This document shows positions 60,610 through 64,000 of a stretch of DNA of 64,000 nt, in pieces. The DNA lies in assembly GCF_000189635.1 (NCBI RefSeq), contig NW_002476431.1:124001-188000 (forward strand). The letters run 5' to 3'. Made by a program: the position numbers and the translations under genes. Under the pieces are notes generated by a model, which worked only from the letters and a program-made list of their open reading frames with translations, was not told the origin of the DNA and did not search any database. Each line of letters opens with the position of its first letter. Position 1 is the stretch's first letter. The stretch comes from Tetrahymena thermophila SB210 (taxonomy: Eukaryota > Ciliophora > Oligohymenophorea > Hymenostomatida > Tetrahymenidae).

Positions 60610-63600
60610 TCAAATATTTAATGGATATTAATCTAAAGGAGTAAACCACCATTTGGTAAATCTATAATTAAAATATATAAAATCTTTAAATTATAAATAT
60701 AAATTTTTAAATTACGTTTCTCTTTCTATAAACCCGTTTCCATTATCTAACAGAGTTTATGCTACACCTTTAAGAACGTCAAAGTATTTAAAATGATAAG
60801 ATAAATCTTCTAACAAAGCCATCCAATACAATTTAAATTTATCACACAATTCACCTATTCTAGCCATTGGGATTAATTCCTGAATAAATATTTAAAATAA
60901 ATTTAATATATTTTCCTTATTAATTTATATTTAAAATATAAAAATGTTTACTTTTCCTATAGAAAATTGATACCAATTATGCCTAGCAAGGTCTTCTGTT
61001 AGGATGAGTTCACCCATTTTCTACTTAAATTAGGCAGAGAACTACTTCTTAAAATGCTTCATAGCATTAACATTAGGCCATCTTCCATATTTAAGTTCTG
61101 GCATAGTAGCTTCAACAGGACCTAAAATTTTAATTAAAAAATATCTAAATTGATATCTTTTTTAAAAATATAATAAATAAAATACCTCTATGAAGAGTTA
61201 ATTTACAACCTGGATATTTCCATGGCTTTTTACAGCAAGTCCATCGAGGATTAATAGCATTTTCTGGTATGTATATTTATGAAGGATTTGCTAGCTACTA
61301 TGCAATCGATAATATGCCTCCTCCAGGTTTATTTACATTTCCAAAATCAAAATACCCAGGATGGTAATAGCAATTTTTTATTCTTCTTTCTTAATCTTTG
61401 ATATTGTCAACTTCTTTAAATCTCATACATTTCTCCTCACAACCCCAATTAAGGCATATTCTTGTCTCGTTTTCCATAGCCTTTCTTTCTATTTCCATCA
61501 AAGTTTTTTTCGTAATGTATGGCTTTTATAAAATATCGATTGTTGATTATATATTTCATAAATCTTAGGGATATAAGTTACTTTGTATGCCTAAGTTTAT
61601 CTATAAATTAAAGATTAAAGTGATGATTTCTCAAATGTATCCATTTTTTTATCCCTATCTAGCCCTGGGTTCTATCATTAAAAAATTATTTTTTTTTTTC
61701 ATTAAAAAATTTTAAATTTACTATCAATTGTCTTTCAACAAAGTAAATCTTAGCTTTAGGATCAGGCCAAGTAGCTGACTCGTGTGTATCTTCGTGGCAT
61801 CCATGAGCCACATACGATCCATCTAAGCAGCATGTCCAGTAGCCACTATCTTTAGAAGTCATTTTAAAGTATCCACGATGGTATCTGCATATTTTTTAAT
61901 CATTTTCTGAATAAAACTTACCACAAGCAGAGTCAGGCCTTTTTGTTTCAGGGTTAATAGCACCTATTGTTTTATATTTTTAATATTTATTTATCATTAT
62001 TTTAGACAATAAATATACCATGATTTATGCAAAGCTTCTAAAATTTTTTTTCTGGCTATCCTCTATGTCTGCCTCTTGTGCATCCTAACAAATTAAATTA
62101 ATTTATTAATTTTATAAATAAATGGAATTTAAAAATCACCAGAAGAATGCCAATTTCCTCTACAACAAGACCAAGATTCTGGCCATAATCCGTGCATTGA
62201 TCCCAAATCAAAAGCTTTTGGGTGATAAAAACATTGCTTATTTGAATTGTTATCATCAGTGTATTCATATTACTAGCCGCAGCCCCAATTTTTACATATC
62301 ATTATGGTTCCTATTGATATCTCGGTTTCTCTCTTCTTTTCTTCTTCTAATTGTTACCTCTTTTCAGGAACTATGCAAGGATACTCGTGATATTAATTCC
62401 ATATAGGAGGGATGAGGTTTTAGTATTTATTTAAATACTCTAGTTGGATTTTTTCCATCTCAGAAGAATCAGCATAGCTCATACTTAACAATATTAATCC
62501 ATCAAAAACCTTATTTTTAATTATAATTATATACAAAAAGTATTTTAAAAAAATTCACCTTGATCATTCTCTGCTAGAAATAAGTAAGGAATGCTTTTAA
62601 TGGTTCATTTTTACGATACAATATAATACGACCTTATGTATCTCTCATTTCTATAGGACCAACACCTCTAATGTAAACTTCGAATGACTCAATAATTTTA
62701 GGTTTATCAAAGTTACCTATAATCTCTACATTAGGAAATAAGTTTTATAAGAGTAGACCAAGTTCATTGAATTTTTCACAAAAATCTGCTTCTTCGTGCC
62801 AGGTTGTTGTTTGATGATTTTCACAATTTGTGCAATGATTAACAATTACTTAAAATTTCCCTTAATTCCATTAATTGCATATGATAGGATAGTCTTAATA
62901 GTTAGTATACTTTCGCCCAGAGTGGTTATTTGGAGATTAAATTGTATTAGTACCTGATCCAAAATCACTTCCTACATGATTACTCTCGTGATCATGAATA
63001 TTACTATTAAATTAACTTCCTTTGTGTGGTAAAGAAAAATCATTCGAATTCTAAGAATTATGCTTATGATGATTAGCTGAGCTCTGTGGTTATGCTTTGA
63101 AGCTGTTTGCTTGAGATAATGTTGGAGTTTGAAAGTTTATATTCATATCCATAGATGTCTTAGGTGATTTTTAAGAAATTGATAAAAGCTACAAAGTAGA
63201 AAAGCGGCATAAATATTTTTATGAAGATATGTCCATCATGAGCTAGTTTTCTTAATACTTAATTGGGCATTCATGATCTTGATTTATTAAAATTTCGAAC
63301 CCTGTAACTTTTCGCATCTCTTAAGGATCAAAATATAAAAATAAATTATCTTCAAGTTTTTAATTATCTCCTCCTACCCTAATATTTCTATCAGATATAC
63401 TTAGAGGTTATTAATTTTATGCGTTTGATTCTTGTTTCTTATCTAACATTACATTGGTAGCAGAAGTTATTGCTACAGTTAAATTTCTAATTTATCCATT
63501 AGCATCTATTTAATTAATTTATTATATATTTTAATTAGCAAAAAATACTACTTTTTAACTTAAATTTGTAGAAAAAAAAATATTTTAACTTTATTAACAT

Positions 63601-64000
63601 TTATACAAAGTGGAAGGAATAAATAATAAACTTAAAAGAGAAATGAATATATGTAATAATATTACTTTATGGGCTACTACTACTATGAGAGGTAATTGAA
63701 GTTCTCTTTTAGCTAATTTAATCTTACTGATTTTAATTTTATTCGATTTATTATTATTATTGTTATTGCTATTATAATTGGTTTTTTGGGGTTATCATAG
63801 TAGAACTCTTTTTTCTAATGGCAAAAGCATTAGGATCCAAATCATCAGGGTTATCGCCAAAAACAGATAATTAATTTGATGATATTAAAGGTGATTAATT
63901 TCCTTAGCTACTTTTTGGTTAAAAAGATGGAGAGGCTGTAGTTTGTGAAGAAGTACCCCAAGGAGATAGCTGGTGTGCAGCCAATTTATCTTATTATTTC
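60610..64000 (-). CDS. Rdx (SelW-like)-CHORD zinc-repeat fusion, 5' end beyond window
   Basis: The gene enters at 64000 with a Ser/Gln-rich N-terminal segment and continues through short introns. A Ser/His-rich region leads to a thioredoxin-like Rdx domain: VNHCTNCENHQTTTWHEEAD, FCEKFNELGLLLQNLFPNVE and SFEVYIRGVGPIEMRD. CTNC occupies the CxxC/CxxU site of SelW/SelT-type proteins, here with Cys only. Three CHORD-like zinc modules follow: ICKNWGCGQQYEYTDD...QCFYHPKAF...WSCCRG...GCTRGRH; KICRYHRGYFK...YWTCCLDG...HGCHEDTH; and ICLNWGCEEKC...NCYYHPGYF...RWTCCKKP...GCKLTLH. A conserved-looking tail (ELKYGRWPNVNAMKHF, LCDKFKLYWMALLEDLSYHF) ends at TGA 60610. CHORD domains bind zinc and partner HSP90/SGT1 elsewhere; the redox-chaperone role is inference. 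Confidence 0.75.

Noticed and set aside
60440-60804. Plus-strand frame from ATG 60440
   Set aside because: Its 3' half is antisense to the conserved C-terminal exon of the CHORD gene and its composition is typical of AT-rich spacer.
1-64000. tRNA, rRNA, CRISPR array, telomere repeat or transposase
   Set aside because: None seen by eye on either strand; short tandem words (GATA, TCAA, CTTT) are simple repeats without spacers or terminal inverted repeats.

Overview
The window reads as macronuclear DNA of an oligohymenophorean ciliate close to Tetrahymena. It is extremely AT-rich. Long coding frames appear only when TAA and TAG are read as glutamine and TGA is the sole stop. Introns are mostly short GT-AG introns (about 45-130 nt), and start codons sit in A-rich context. 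Read this way, orthologues of conserved eukaryotic proteins emerge exon by exon: RNA polymerase subunit RPB10, PEX11, an ELMOD GAP, the PP1 inhibitor Ypi1/PPP1R11, an mTERF protein and a WRAP53/TCAB1-like WD40 protein. Under the standard code these genes are shattered into meaningless short ORFs. I saw no rRNA, tRNA, CRISPR array, telomere repeat or transposase. Genus assignment is inference.

Layout: 1-4633 (-) large TPR-like protein running off the left edge. 5299-7338 (+) single-exon P-loop ATPase. 7839-13021 (-) MORN-SAM-TKL kinase fusion. 13888-15110 (-) PEX11. 15.3-15.8 kb an unresolved candidate small gene. 15787-17463 (-) ELMO-domain protein. 17.5-18.2 kb a three-copy degenerate repeat. 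18698-19179 (-) RPB10. 19744-20229 (+) and 20985-21293 (+) two small charged proteins. 22316-23513 (+) unknown acidic-tailed protein. 23466-24209 a two-copy tandem duplication lying between convergent genes. 24182-25983 (-) WRAP53-like. 26305-26848 (+) PP1 inhibitor-3. 27264-29075 (-) mTERF. 29989-30789 (-) possible proteasome assembly chaperone. 31580-33394 (+) RING E3. 33794-37011 (+) coiled-coil/GAF protein. 37080-41688 (-) CFAP97-like low-complexity protein. 42387-44763 (-) unknown. 45873-47451 (-) LolD/MacB-type ABC ATPase. 49249-53685 (+) membrane hybrid histidine kinase. 53.7-58.1 kb a gene-poor stretch with one doubtful small gene. 58084-59592 (-) Q/N-rich coiled-coil protein. 60610-64000 (-) an Rdx(SelW-like)-CHORD-repeat fusion running off the right edge.

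This is a eukaryotic gene patchwork, not an operon or defence island: neighbours have unrelated roles in signalling, peroxisomes, mitochondria, transcription, cilia and proteostasis. The items most worth a second look are the Rdx-CHORD fusion, the MORN-SAM-kinase fusion, the TCAB1-like protein, the duplicated intergenic block shared by two convergent gene ends, and tandem TGAT stop cassettes that close all three frames. Exon borders were inferred by eye from frame, GT-AG signals and homology, so individual splice sites may be off.
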